A stretch of DNA of 12,162 bases from NCBI GenBank assembly GCA_903929845.1, contig CAIYWF010000250.1, positions 1 through 12,162 on the forward strand. The letters are read 5' to 3'. The notes under the pieces were generated by a model. The model was given only the letters and a program-made list of their open reading frames with translations. It was not told the DNA's origin and ran no database searches. Below are positions 1 to 5,982 of this stretch, one piece after another. A program made the position numbers and the translations under genes. How positions within the stretch are numbered: the stretch's first letter is position 1; the number at the start of each line of letters is the position of its first letter. Source of the DNA: an uncultured Chlorobiaceae bacterium (GTDB lineage Bacteria; Bacteroidota; Chlorobiia; Chlorobiales; Chlorobiaceae).

Positions 1-1
1 C

Positions 2-217
2 CAGATGCTGGAGAAAATTAACGGGAAATATGTTCTGAGCCTTTACCTGCCAAATGTTGAGGTGAAGAAGCTCAATGTGAATATCAAAGGCGATGAACTG
101 CTGGTAGATATCAATAATTTTCGCAAAAGCATTATTCTTCCCAACGTGCTTGTAGGCCGAAAAACGGAAGGCGCTGATTTTATAGAAGGCAATCTTAACA
201 TTACTTTTGCCAACTGA
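2..217 (+). CDS. ArsA-like anion-transporting ATPase, C-terminal HSP20-like domain (5' partial)
   Basis: This is the 3' end of a gene that enters from the left edge. The frame is open to base 2, so the ATG at 5 is probably an internal methionine. The roughly 70 visible residues fit the small beta-sandwich (HSP20-like) domain found at the C-terminus of many ArsA/GET3-like ATPases: YVLSLYLPNVE, then a GDELLVDI strand, the ILPNVLVGR turn, and a final GADFIEGNLNITF. That domain normally follows the P-loop ATPase domain, which lies outside the window, so the ATPase part is inferred. Green sulfur bacteria carry several such ATPases of unclear substrate, and arsenite transport should not be assumed. 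The gene is followed by its own terminator and converges on folK. A free-standing small HSP20-like protein remains possible. Confidence 0.6.
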   Translation, partial: QMLEKINGKYVLSLYLPNVEVKKLNVNIKGDELLVDINNFRKSIILPNVLVGRKTEGADFIEGNLNITFAN

Positions 218-259
218 GAGAACTCAATCAGCTCTTTTGAGATACGGCAAGCTATTAGA

Positions 260-296
260 GGCGGATTCCTATAGAGGCAAGTCCGTCTTTTTTTTT
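260..296 (+). terminator. Rho-independent terminator of the ArsA-like gene
   Basis: An 8-bp stem (260-267 with 280-287, containing two G-T pairs) encloses a 12-nt loop and is followed by nine T residues at 288-296. It lies 43 bp after the stop of the rightward gene. The folK stop codon, on the other strand, falls inside the loop, so the two convergent genes nearly touch here. Confidence 0.75.
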
Positions 297-799
297 ATCC
301 CTCCGCTTTCTGTTATTCTTACCAGTACTGAGCGATCAGGGCAGCAGTTGAGGAGTTGCTGAATGGTTTTCTGCATAACGGGATGCACAGGATTGGCAAT
401 GTCGAGCAGTGGGATAAGGACAAATTTTCGGCGATGAAGCTCTGTATGGGGTATTGTGAGTGTTTCAGAGTAGATGCACGTGTTGTCATAAAGCAGAATG
501 TCGAGGTCAATCACCCTTGGGCTCCAACGAGAATAGGTGTCAGGGCGCCCTAGTTCCTGTTCAATAGTTTTGCACTGCAGACGAAGCTCTTCAGGTGAAA
601 ATGAGGTATCAAGCAAGATAACACCGTTATAAAACCGATTTTGTTCAGTCTCGCCGATTGGTTCGGTCATATAAATTGATGATACCGCACATACTGATGT
701 CTCATCAAGAAGGGCAAGCAGGCTTACGGCTTCCTGAAGATGGCAGAGGCGATCCCCGATATTAGAGCCCATGCCGATAAATACCTTATGAGCCAGCAT
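269..799 (-). CDS. folK: 2-amino-4-hydroxy-6-hydroxymethyldihydropteridine pyrophosphokinase (HPPK)
   Basis: FolK transfers pyrophosphate from ATP to 6-hydroxymethyl-7,8-dihydropterin, the step after FolB in folate synthesis, in the cytoplasm. The 176-residue protein has the family landmarks: the N-terminal FIGMGSNIGDR (residues 7-17), SSIYMTEPIG near 41-49, the FYNGV segment near 56, and the Mg-binding RVIDLDILLY around 95-104, where the two Asp residues are the expected metal ligands. The C-terminal IPHTELHRRKFVLIPLLDI is also typical. The frame is open further upstream, to 880, but I chose the ATG at 799 because it starts just before the conserved core and lies 4 bp after the folB stop. 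The Shine-Dalgarno signal is poor, so translation is probably coupled to folB. It is the last gene of the leftward YopX-like/folB/folK operon. Confidence 0.93.
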   Translation of the reverse strand: MLAHKVFIGMGSNIGDRLCHLQEAVSLLALLDETSVCAVSSIYMTEPIGETEQNRFYNGVILLDTSFSPEELRLQCKTIEQELGRPDTYSRWSPRVIDLDILLYDNTCIYSETLTIPHTELHRRKFVLIPLLDIANPVHPVMQKTIQQLLNCCPDRSVLVRITESGGIKKKTDLPL

Positions 800-803
800 G
801 ATT

Positions 804-1181
804 TCAGAGACGGGATGTGGAGTAATCGGCCTCTGCATAATCGCAGATACCGTCAACGGGAGGATTGCGCTTGCGAACATTTATGGCAACTTTGTCAAGT
901 ACCGAAAAGTCCCGGAGGAGATCTTGGGCAATCTCATAGGCGACCGCTTCAATGAGAAAGTATTTTTTCGTGGTTAATGCCTCCTTTATTTTTCTGTACA
1001 CGGTGCCGTAATCCACGGTTTTAGTGATGTCATCGTTTATTGCTGCCTCGGTGAAATCAAAAGAGAGCTCAACATCAACTTCATATTTGGCACCCACCGT
1101 GTGTTCTTCCTTGCGGACTCCGTGGTGGGCATAAAAAACCATGTTAACGAGCCGGACGCATGATTTGGCGTGCCGTTTCAT
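804..1181 (-). CDS. folB: Dihydroneopterin aldolase
   Basis: FolB cleaves 7,8-dihydroneopterin to 6-hydroxymethyldihydropterin and glycolaldehyde in folate synthesis. The 125-residue product matches the family in length and motifs: YAHHGVRKEE near 17-26, YEVDVELSFD near 33-42, TVDYGTVY with the expected active-site Tyr near 58, FLIEAVA with the pterin-contacting Glu near 78, and VRKRNPPV with the catalytic Lys near 104. I chose the ATG at 1181 although the frame stays open to about 1244. The ATG shares bases with the TAA of the upstream YopX-like gene (TAATG) and has an AGAGGG ribosome-binding site about 10 nt before it. The stop lies 4 bp before the folK start, so folB and folK are surely one transcript. 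Confidence 0.93.
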   Translation of the reverse strand: MKRHAKSCVRLVNMVFYAHHGVRKEEHTVGAKYEVDVELSFDFTEAAINDDITKTVDYGTVYRKIKEALTTKKYFLIEAVAYEIAQDLLRDFSVLDKVAINVRKRNPPVDGICDYAEADYSTSRL

Positions 1182-1516
1182 TATGACTTGGCCCTCTTTT
1201 CGTATTTGTTGCCGATAACTGTACATTCGGGCAAGCAATACCACAAGAGCATGTCGGCGTTTCCCTCATTCAAAACTTTAAAACTTCCAGCTTCAAAAAC
1301 AACTTCAACAATATAGTTTGCCCACTGTAGAAGATCTCCCTCAAAAATTTCATGACCATCCTTGTCGTGCAGGCCGGTAAACTGAAGCCATTCAGAACGT
1401 TGTCTGAAATTAAGAAAATCGACGTCTCGAGTATTTACTGTAGAGAAGCGCCAAATATTTTGCAGTGAGGCTACATCCTGAAATAATGCCTTAAACTTGA
1501 TGTTATTGATATCCAT
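1181..1516 (-). CDS. YopX-family protein, first gene of the folB-folK operon
   Basis: The protein has about 111 residues and I assign it to the YopX family (named after a gene of Bacillus phage SPbeta). The N-terminus has the typical IKFKALF strand. The middle carries the family signature FTGLHDKDGHEIFEGDLLQW, followed by VVFEAGSF and, at the C-terminus, CTVIGNKYEK. The biochemical function of YopX proteins is not known to me, and most members sit in phages, prophages or other mobile DNA. No other phage gene is visible here. I chose the ATG at 1516 because IKFKA near the start matches the family's N-terminus; an in-frame TTG at 1531 would add five residues. Neither start has a clear Shine-Dalgarno. 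The stop shares bases with the folB start, so this gene is coupled to folate synthesis, and an attenuator-like leader precedes it. Confidence 0.7.
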   Translation of the reverse strand: MDINNIKFKALFQDVASLQNIWRFSTVNTRDVDFLNFRQRSEWLQFTGLHDKDGHEIFEGDLLQWANYIVEVVFEAGSFKVLNEGNADMLLWYCLPECTVIGNKYEKRAKS

Positions 1517-1529
1517 ATTTTCGTAACCC

Positions 1530-1588
1530 AAAAAAGCCCCGAAACCGGGCAGCGTTTCGAGATTATTTTATAAATTGATAACCTGCCC
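1530..1588 (-). promoter_or_regulatory. Attenuator-like leader: terminator overlapping a competing hairpin
   Basis: Read leftward, a terminator hairpin (CCCG/CGGG with a GTTT loop, 1538-1549, closed further by a G-C pair across a bulge) is followed by six T at 1535-1530. It ends only about 14 nt before the YopX-like ATG. The left arm of that hairpin also pairs with an upstream block: GGGCAGGTT (1588-1580) matches AACGCTGCCC (1556-1547) over nine pairs with one bulged base. The two structures exclude each other, as in a terminator/antiterminator switch. No gene on this strand lies upstream for an ordinary terminator to serve. The ligand or signal is unknown. A terminator for a small RNA starting within 1590-1740 is the alternative. 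Confidence 0.5.
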
Positions 1589-1780
1589 ACTATCTATTTC
1601 ATGATTACTTACAATATAACAATTCTCCATCTCGTTCTACAAAGGGGGCATAAAATCACGCCTCGATGGAAAGTCGAGGGCTCTTTCAGGACTGGTGACC
1701 TCAAGACTCCAAAAAGAGTATAAAATTCACTAACTTTAATGCATTGTACTTATTTTTCAATATATCAGGAAGCGGTAATT
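1589..1780. other. Intergenic DNA between the folate operon leader and nadC
   Basis: This AT-rich stretch separates the divergent YopX-like and nadC genes. It holds one perfect 6-bp stem-loop (CCTCGA at 1661-1666, TCGAGG at 1674-1679). On the leftward strand a 46-codon frame (about 1746-1609) lacks an ATG and ends in residues CPLCRTRW, with a CxxC pair. I do not regard it as a demonstrated gene. The nadC promoter candidate and start region are at the right end. The block 1620-1710 has the look of a dispersed intergenic element, but the window contains only one copy. Confidence 0.4.
1695..1724 (+). promoter_or_regulatory. Candidate promoter for nadC-acpS
   Basis: GTGACC (1695-1700) and TATAAA (1719-1724) are spaced by 18 bp and match four and five of the six sigma-70 consensus positions. 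The predicted transcript would start about 50 bp before the nadC ATG. No other hexamer pair between 1600 and 1781 looked as good. There is no experimental support. Confidence 0.4.
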
Positions 1781-2659
1781 ATGAATAACAGTGCGCGTCT
1801 CGATTTTTACGAGGGATGCCGTGCAAGGGCTATTATGCTTGCCCTTGAAGAAGATCGTTATACGGGTGATATTACCACTCTGGCAACGATAGATCCCAGT
1901 CAAGAGGGTGGCGCGGTTATGAAAGCAAAAGAGAACGGTGTTGTGGCCGGTCTGGATGTTGTCGTGCAGGTTTTTGCAGCTTGTGATCCAGGGCTTTCTG
2001 TCCAACTTTATCGTAAGGATGGGGACGCTGTGCTCTGTGGAGAAGTGATACTTGAAGCGACGGGCAAGCTGGCTCCGCTTCTTGTCGGAGAACGCACCGC
2101 ACTTAATTTTATGCAGCGCATGTCCGGAATAGCTACCAGAACGAGGGGTTATGTTGATAAGGTAAGCCATACCGGGGTAAAAATTCTTGATACCCGGAAA
2201 ACAGCTCCAGGGTTGCGCTATTTTGACAAAGAGGCGGTCAAAATTGGCGGAGGTCAAAACCACCGTTTTGGGCTCTTCGATTTGATCCTCATTAAGGATA
2301 ACCATATTGATGCTTCCGGTGGCATTGCTTCGGCTATTCGTCGTGCACAGATATACCGTGACAAGCAACAACTCAATGTGAAGATCGAAACCGAAGTTCG
2401 CTCCATGGATGAGTTGAGTAAAGCTTTGGTATGTTTGCCGGATATTATTCTGCTTGATAACTTTACACCTGATCTGCTGAAAGAGGCCGTCGATTATGTC
2501 AAAACCGCTTGCAGTACTGTTCTTCTTGAAGCGTCAGGTAATATCGGGATGCACAATGTGGTTGAGGTGGCTGAAACCGGCGTTGATTTTATTTCTATCG
2601 GTGAACTGACGCACAGCGTCAAGGCGCTTGATCTTTCTATGACAATCAGGCTTGTCTGA
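1781..2659 (+). CDS. nadC: Nicotinate-nucleotide pyrophosphorylase (quinolinate phosphoribosyltransferase)
   Basis: NadC converts quinolinate and PRPP to nicotinate mononucleotide, CO2 and pyrophosphate, the last specific step of de novo NAD synthesis. The 292-residue protein has the family landmarks: EDRYTGDITT near 24-33, GERTALNFMQRMSGIAT near 103-119, the substrate-binding ILDTRKTAPGLR near 135-146, GGGQNHRFGLFDLILIKDNH near 157-175, IETEVRS, DIILLDNF, LLEASGNI and the C-terminal DFISIGELTHS. I chose the ATG at 1781 because it has an AGGA ribosome-binding site about 10 nt upstream and gives the usual N-terminus. An in-frame ATG at 1739 would add 14 non-conserved residues and has no such site. 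acpS follows after 12 bp and is probably on the same transcript. Confidence 0.95.
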   Translation: MNNSARLDFYEGCRARAIMLALEEDRYTGDITTLATIDPSQEGGAVMKAKENGVVAGLDVVVQVFAACDPGLSVQLYRKDGDAVLCGEVILEATGKLAPLLVGERTALNFMQRMSGIATRTRGYVDKVSHTGVKILDTRKTAPGLRYFDKEAVKIGGGQNHRFGLFDLILIKDNHIDASGGIASAIRRAQIYRDKQQLNVKIETEVRSMDELSKALVCLPDIILLDNFTPDLLKEAVDYVKTACSTVLLEASGNIGMHNVVEVAETGVDFISIGELTHSVKALDLSMTIRLV

Positions 2660-2671
2660 ATCGGCGGAAAT

Positions 2672-3034
2672 ATGGAAGTTGGAATAGACATTGTTGATCT
2701 TGATCGGATTGAAACTTTATACAGTCGTTATGGCATGAAGTTTCTCCAACGGTTTCTGTCTGAAGAAGAGATAACTCTCTGTTTACAGAAACCCCAGGTG
2801 ATTGCCAGCATTGCTGGCCGTTTCGCAGCCAAGGAGGCAGTTGTCAAGGCTCTTGGCACAGGGTTTTCCGGGGGGGTTCACTGGAAGAGTTTTGAAATAC
2901 TCAATAATGAACAGGGCAAGCCTTATGTGCGGCCAGCTCATGCGCAACGCATTCCTTTTGGTTGCTCAATCAAGGTTTCGATTGCTCACGATCGTCATGC
3001 TGCAGTTGCTACGGCACTGATTGAAGGGTTATAA
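2672..3034 (+). CDS. acpS: Holo-[acyl-carrier-protein] synthase
   Basis: AcpS transfers the 4'-phosphopantetheine arm of coenzyme A to a serine of apo-acyl carrier protein, making it active for fatty acid synthesis. The 120-residue length is standard for the trimeric AcpS class. The two signature motifs are present: GIDIVDLDRIE at 4-14, with the Mg-binding Asp at 6, and GRFAAKEAVVKALG at 49-62, with Glu 55. The C-terminal half has the usual HWKSFEI, GKPYV and SIAHDRHAAVATAL segments. A strong GGCGGAAAT ribosome-binding site directly precedes the ATG. The gene lies 12 bp after nadC and ends at a strong hairpin terminator that it shares with the convergent tig gene. Confidence 0.95.
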   Translation: MEVGIDIVDLDRIETLYSRYGMKFLQRFLSEEEITLCLQKPQVIASIAGRFAAKEAVVKALGTGFSGGVHWKSFEILNNEQGKPYVRPAHAQRIPFGCSIKVSIAHDRHAAVATALIEGL

Positions 3035-3043
3035 AAGCAAAAT

Positions 3044-3080
3044 AAGCAGGAGCTTTATTCAGAAACTCCTGCTTTTTTAC
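3044..3080. terminator. Bidirectional terminator between acpS and tig
   Basis: A perfect 9-bp stem (AAGCAGGAG at 3044-3052 with CTCCTGCTT at 3066-3074) encloses 13 nt. Rightward it ends in six T (3073-3078), a good terminator for acpS. Leftward the stem is followed by a T-rich tail in the 3030-3043 region, so it can also serve tig, whose stop is 20 bp away. Confidence 0.88.
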
Positions 3081-3099
3081 TCTGTATGTGTTCGAAAAG

Positions 3100-4383
3100 T
3101 CAGCCTTTCTGAACGGGAAGAGGCTTCTCTTCCTCGGTGATCGTTACCTTCGATTTAATAATATCGTAGATCTTCTCTTTCAGGATGGTATCGGTAATGT
3201 AATCCCTGAATTCCGCTGACATATAGGTGTTCAGGAGATCTTCGACAGTCATGGATTCATTTTTCCCTGACTCTTTTTCAGCGAATGCCTTTATGTCGTC
3301 GTCTGATACTTCCAGCTTGTTTAGCTCTGCTATTTTCTGGCTGATAAGAAGCCATTGAGCGTGTTTTTCTGCATTCGGCCTCATGGCAATATGAAACTGT
3401 TTTTCGTCCAGCTCTTTCGGGAAGCTGCCGCCAAACTGGCGTTTGGCATTTTCAACAAGCATGTTCGAGAAAGATTCAATCATGGACTTTGGAGCAGGCA
3501 CAGGATTTTCTTCAATCAGTTTTGCCGAGATGGACTCGATGAACTCTTCTTCAGACTTCATTGTAAAGTGCTGTTCAAGCTGGATTCGGACGTCTGCGGT
3601 GAAATCTGCTACTGATTCGAACCGTTCACCGGTTATCTCTTTAACCAGCTCATCGGTCAGTTCGGGAAGCTCAAGTCGTTTGATTTCACTGATTGCAACA
3701 CGGAAGCGGGAATTTTTTGCATCAGCATCTTGCTGTTCATTTTCAACTTCGACAACTTCGCCAGCTTTCTTACCTGTCAAGGCTTTGCGGAAAGGGTTTT
3801 CTTCAGGAAGATACTCCAGGGTAAAGTGATGGTTTTCAGTCTTTTGATCCTCATCAGGTTCCCCAGCCTCGTTGAGTCTGACGACATCGCCGATAACAGT
3901 GTCAGTTGATGATGCAGCCTCATCGACGCTGATCAACGTTCCGTGACTTTTTAGAACAAGTTTTATTTCGCGGTCGATATCCTCATCTGTAATGGTATAA
4001 TGGGCCTTGGTAAAGGTATAGTCGCTGAAATCCTTGAGTTCGAATTCGGGATGGATTTCGTAGGAGAGCTGGATTGTCAGTTGATCTGGCGAAAAGGAGA
4101 AGTCGATGATCTGGGCACGGCTGGCAGGCTTGATATTTTCGGCATCAGCAATTTCTCCAAAATATTTTGATGCCATTTTCTCGGCTATGGTCGTCTCAAT
4201 AGAGGGCCCAGCCAGTTTTTTTATCAGACTTTCAGGTGCGTGGCCTTTTCTGAACCCCTTGATCTGTACGCTTCTCTTTGCTTCTCCCAGTTCCTGTTTA
4301 TATTCGGCGCCAAACTCTTCAGGGGAAAGAATAATTTCCAGTACCTGTTCGGTTTCGCTGACGTTCTTGATATTCTTTTGCAA
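3100..4383 (-). CDS. tig: Trigger factor (ribosome-associated chaperone)
   Basis: Trigger factor binds near the exit tunnel of the 50S ribosomal subunit and shields nascent chains. The 427-residue protein has the three-part family layout. The N-terminal ribosome-binding domain (about 1-115) contains the signature GFRKGHAP at 43-50. A middle FKBP-like peptidyl-prolyl isomerase region follows (about 150-240) and looks weakly conserved, so isomerase activity is uncertain. The long helical C-terminal chaperone domain runs from about 250 to the end. The start is a TTG at 4383: the frame has no ATG upstream, and the next residues (QKNIKNVSETEQ) fit a trigger-factor N-terminus. AGAGAG lies very close before it. 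A four-codon ORF (ATG ACT CAT TAA, 4406-4395) precedes it. The peptidase gene upstream has no visible terminator, so the two may be co-transcribed. Confidence 0.93.
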   Translation of the reverse strand: MQKNIKNVSETEQVLEIILSPEEFGAEYKQELGEAKRSVQIKGFRKGHAPESLIKKLAGPSIETTIAEKMASKYFGEIADAENIKPASRAQIIDFSFSPDQLTIQLSYEIHPEFELKDFSDYTFTKAHYTITDEDIDREIKLVLKSHGTLISVDEAASSTDTVIGDVVRLNEAGEPDEDQKTENHHFTLEYLPEENPFRKALTGKKAGEVVEVENEQQDADAKNSRFRVAISEIKRLELPELTDELVKEITGERFESVADFTADVRIQLEQHFTMKSEEEFIESISAKLIEENPVPAPKSMIESFSNMLVENAKRQFGGSFPKELDEKQFHIAMRPNAEKHAQWLLISQKIAELNKLEVSDDDIKAFAEKESGKNESMTVEDLLNTYMSAEFRDYITDTILKEKIYDIIKSKVTITEEEKPLPVQKG

Positions 4384-4420
4384 GGCTCTCTTGGTTAATG
4401 AGTCATTGTGAAAAATTAAA

Positions 4421-4426
4421 AGTATA
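4421..4426 (-). promoter_or_regulatory. Candidate -10 element for tig
   Basis: On the leftward strand TATACT, preceded by TTG, lies about 40 nt before the tig TTG start. It matches five of six -10 positions. I see no convincing -35 hexamer 15-19 bp upstream, so this is a weak call. tig may instead depend on read-through from the peptidase gene. Confidence 0.25.
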
Positions 4427-4475
4427 CAAGGTACGAATAATTCCTGTTTTATTAAAATAGCGCTTGTCTCGTGCT

Positions 4476-5747
4476 TTATCGGCCTGGTTTATAGATCAGT
4501 GTAGAATAAGGTGCATCATGCAGTATTTGTAAGGCAGCTTCGGAGATATCTTCAACCGTGACCGCTTCGATAGCGGCTGTTTTTTCCTCAGGTTCTATGT
4601 ACCGTCCGAAGTAGGAAAGGTCCGAAGCGGTCTGTGACATTCTGCGAGTCATTTTTTCCATGCCCATAATATGGGATCCGAGCAGCTTTGTTTTCGCGGC
4701 CTGCACCTCTTCCGGGTCAGGATTTTTCAGTGCATTGCTCTGGAGCAGCTCTTTGATGAGTTCCAGAGTGACCTTCGTTTTGTTGCTGTCGGTACCCGCA
4801 TAAATATTAATTGCGGTCAGATCGTCAAAATAGGTGACAGATGAATAAACGTTGTAAGCCAGCCCCCGTTTCTCCCGAAGTTCCAGATTCAGGATGGAGC
4901 TCATGCCGTTACCGAGCATGGAGTTGAGAACCATCAAGCTGTAATAGAGCGGATCATGCCGTGGTATAGCTGTTCCGAGTACAATCTGTGCCTGGTAGAC
5001 CCGTTTTTTCAGCGAGAGTGTAAATGGCGTGTAATGTTCAGCAAGGAATGGCTGGCGAACATATTCGTTACCGGACGATTCTCCAAGCGCTCCGAGAAAA
5101 CGTTCGCTCAACCGCATGATTTCGTCGTGACAAACATTGCCGGTTGCCGAGAGCAACATTTTTTTTGGTATGTAATGTTGGCGCATGAAGTTTTTCAGAT
5201 CATCATCAGTAAAGGCTTCAACGCTCTCTTCTGTCCCGAGGATCGGTTTGCCAAGCGGGTGGCTTGGAAAAGAACGCAGGTCGAACTCCTCAAAAACAAG
5301 TTCTTCTGGAGTGTCATTAACGCTGCTGATCTCCTCAATAACAACCTCTTTTTCCTTATCGATCTCCTCAAGAGGAAAAATCGGGTCACAGACAAGATCA
5401 GAGAGCAAGTCAAAAGAGGGTTCAAGGTGTTCTGCCAGACAGCGAAGATAGATACAGGTGTGTTCCTTGGTCGTGTAGGCATCAAGGTAACCACCGTTTT
5501 TCTCAATGTTTCTGGCAATGTCGATGTAGGTGCGCCGCCGGGTTCCTTTAAAAAGTGCATGTTCAATGAAATGAGCAAGTCCCTGGCTCTTCTCGGGATC
5601 ATCGCGTGACCCGGCATCAATCTGGATGCCGAGGGTAATGCTTTGTACGTATGGAACGGTATCAGTGACGATTCTCAACCCGTTTGCAAGAACATCCTGA
5701 TGAACTGAAAAGGGTACTGCCAGAGGCTGCGAATTTTCTTTCGTCAT
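4476..5747 (-). CDS. M16 family zinc metallopeptidase (insulinase/processing-peptidase type)
   Basis: This is a 423-residue member of peptidase family M16, subfamily M16B by length (one catalytic-type half, like bacterial homologues of mitochondrial processing peptidase). The inverted zinc motif HFIEH is at 59-63, followed by ALFKGT. The third zinc ligand is expected in EKEVVIEEI, Glu near 139. The C-terminal half has KRGLAYNVYSS near 283-293, the usual substrate-gate segment. M16B members typically degrade peptides of 10-30 residues; the substrate here is unknown. I see no signal peptide, so it is probably cytoplasmic. The ATG at 5747 lacks a good Shine-Dalgarno. tig follows after 92 bp on the same strand, and the SDR gene is divergent across 235 bp. 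Confidence 0.92.
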   Translation of the reverse strand: MTKENSQPLAVPFSVHQDVLANGLRIVTDTVPYVQSITLGIQIDAGSRDDPEKSQGLAHFIEHALFKGTRRRTYIDIARNIEKNGGYLDAYTTKEHTCIYLRCLAEHLEPSFDLLSDLVCDPIFPLEEIDKEKEVVIEEISSVNDTPEELVFEEFDLRSFPSHPLGKPILGTEESVEAFTDDDLKNFMRQHYIPKKMLLSATGNVCHDEIMRLSERFLGALGESSGNEYVRQPFLAEHYTPFTLSLKKRVYQAQIVLGTAIPRHDPLYYSLMVLNSMLGNGMSSILNLELREKRGLAYNVYSSVTYFDDLTAINIYAGTDSNKTKVTLELIKELLQSNALKNPDPEEVQAAKTKLLGSHIMGMEKMTRRMSQTASDLSYFGRYIEPEEKTAAIEAVTVEDISEAALQILHDAPYSTLIYKPGR

Positions 5748-5822
5748 TACTGAAATAATTTTCTGAAGCTTGTGATCGGAATTGGGTGCAATGTAGTTTT
5801 AATTCTTATTTTTATGAACAGT

Positions 5823-5836
5823 GAAGATATGTCTTC
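5823..5836. promoter_or_regulatory. Palindromic operator candidate GAAGA-N4-TCTTC
   Basis: GAAGA (5823-5827) and TCTTC (5832-5836) form an inverted repeat with a 4-bp centre in the divergent region between the M16 peptidase and SDR genes. It begins 9 bp downstream of the candidate TATAAT of the peptidase gene, a common position for a repressor site. Chance is possible in AT-rich DNA. Confidence 0.25.
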
Positions 5837-5845
5837 ATTTATATG

Positions 5846-5851
5846 ATTATA
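5846..5851 (-). promoter_or_regulatory. Candidate -10 element for the M16 peptidase gene
   Basis: A perfect TATAAT on the leftward strand lies about 100 nt before the peptidase ATG. No convincing -35 hexamer is found at the right distance. A 14-bp palindromic sequence (5823-5836) sits where transcription would begin. Confidence 0.3.
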
Positions 5852-5982
5852 GCTATACTCTTTTTTTTAGTTATTGACGAAAAAATAGCGCATTTTTCTT
5901 TTGGGCAAAAAAGGCAGTTGTTCACGAAAGGTTCAAGTGGTCAAGTATAGCGAACAGAAAAGGCGGAAATATTCAGCGTTTA

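Noticed and set aside
223..241. Weak hairpin CTCAA/TTGAG after folK
   Set aside because: The stem is only 5 bp with no T-run in the leftward direction. It is not enough for a folK terminator.
1757..2371. Leftward 204-residue open frame
   Set aside because: It lies wholly over nadC in antisense. The nadC protein is unmistakable, and this frame has no recognisable motif.
4956..5609. Rightward 217-residue open frame
   Set aside because: It is antisense to the M16 peptidase gene. Its composition follows the opposite-strand codons, and it shows no domain.
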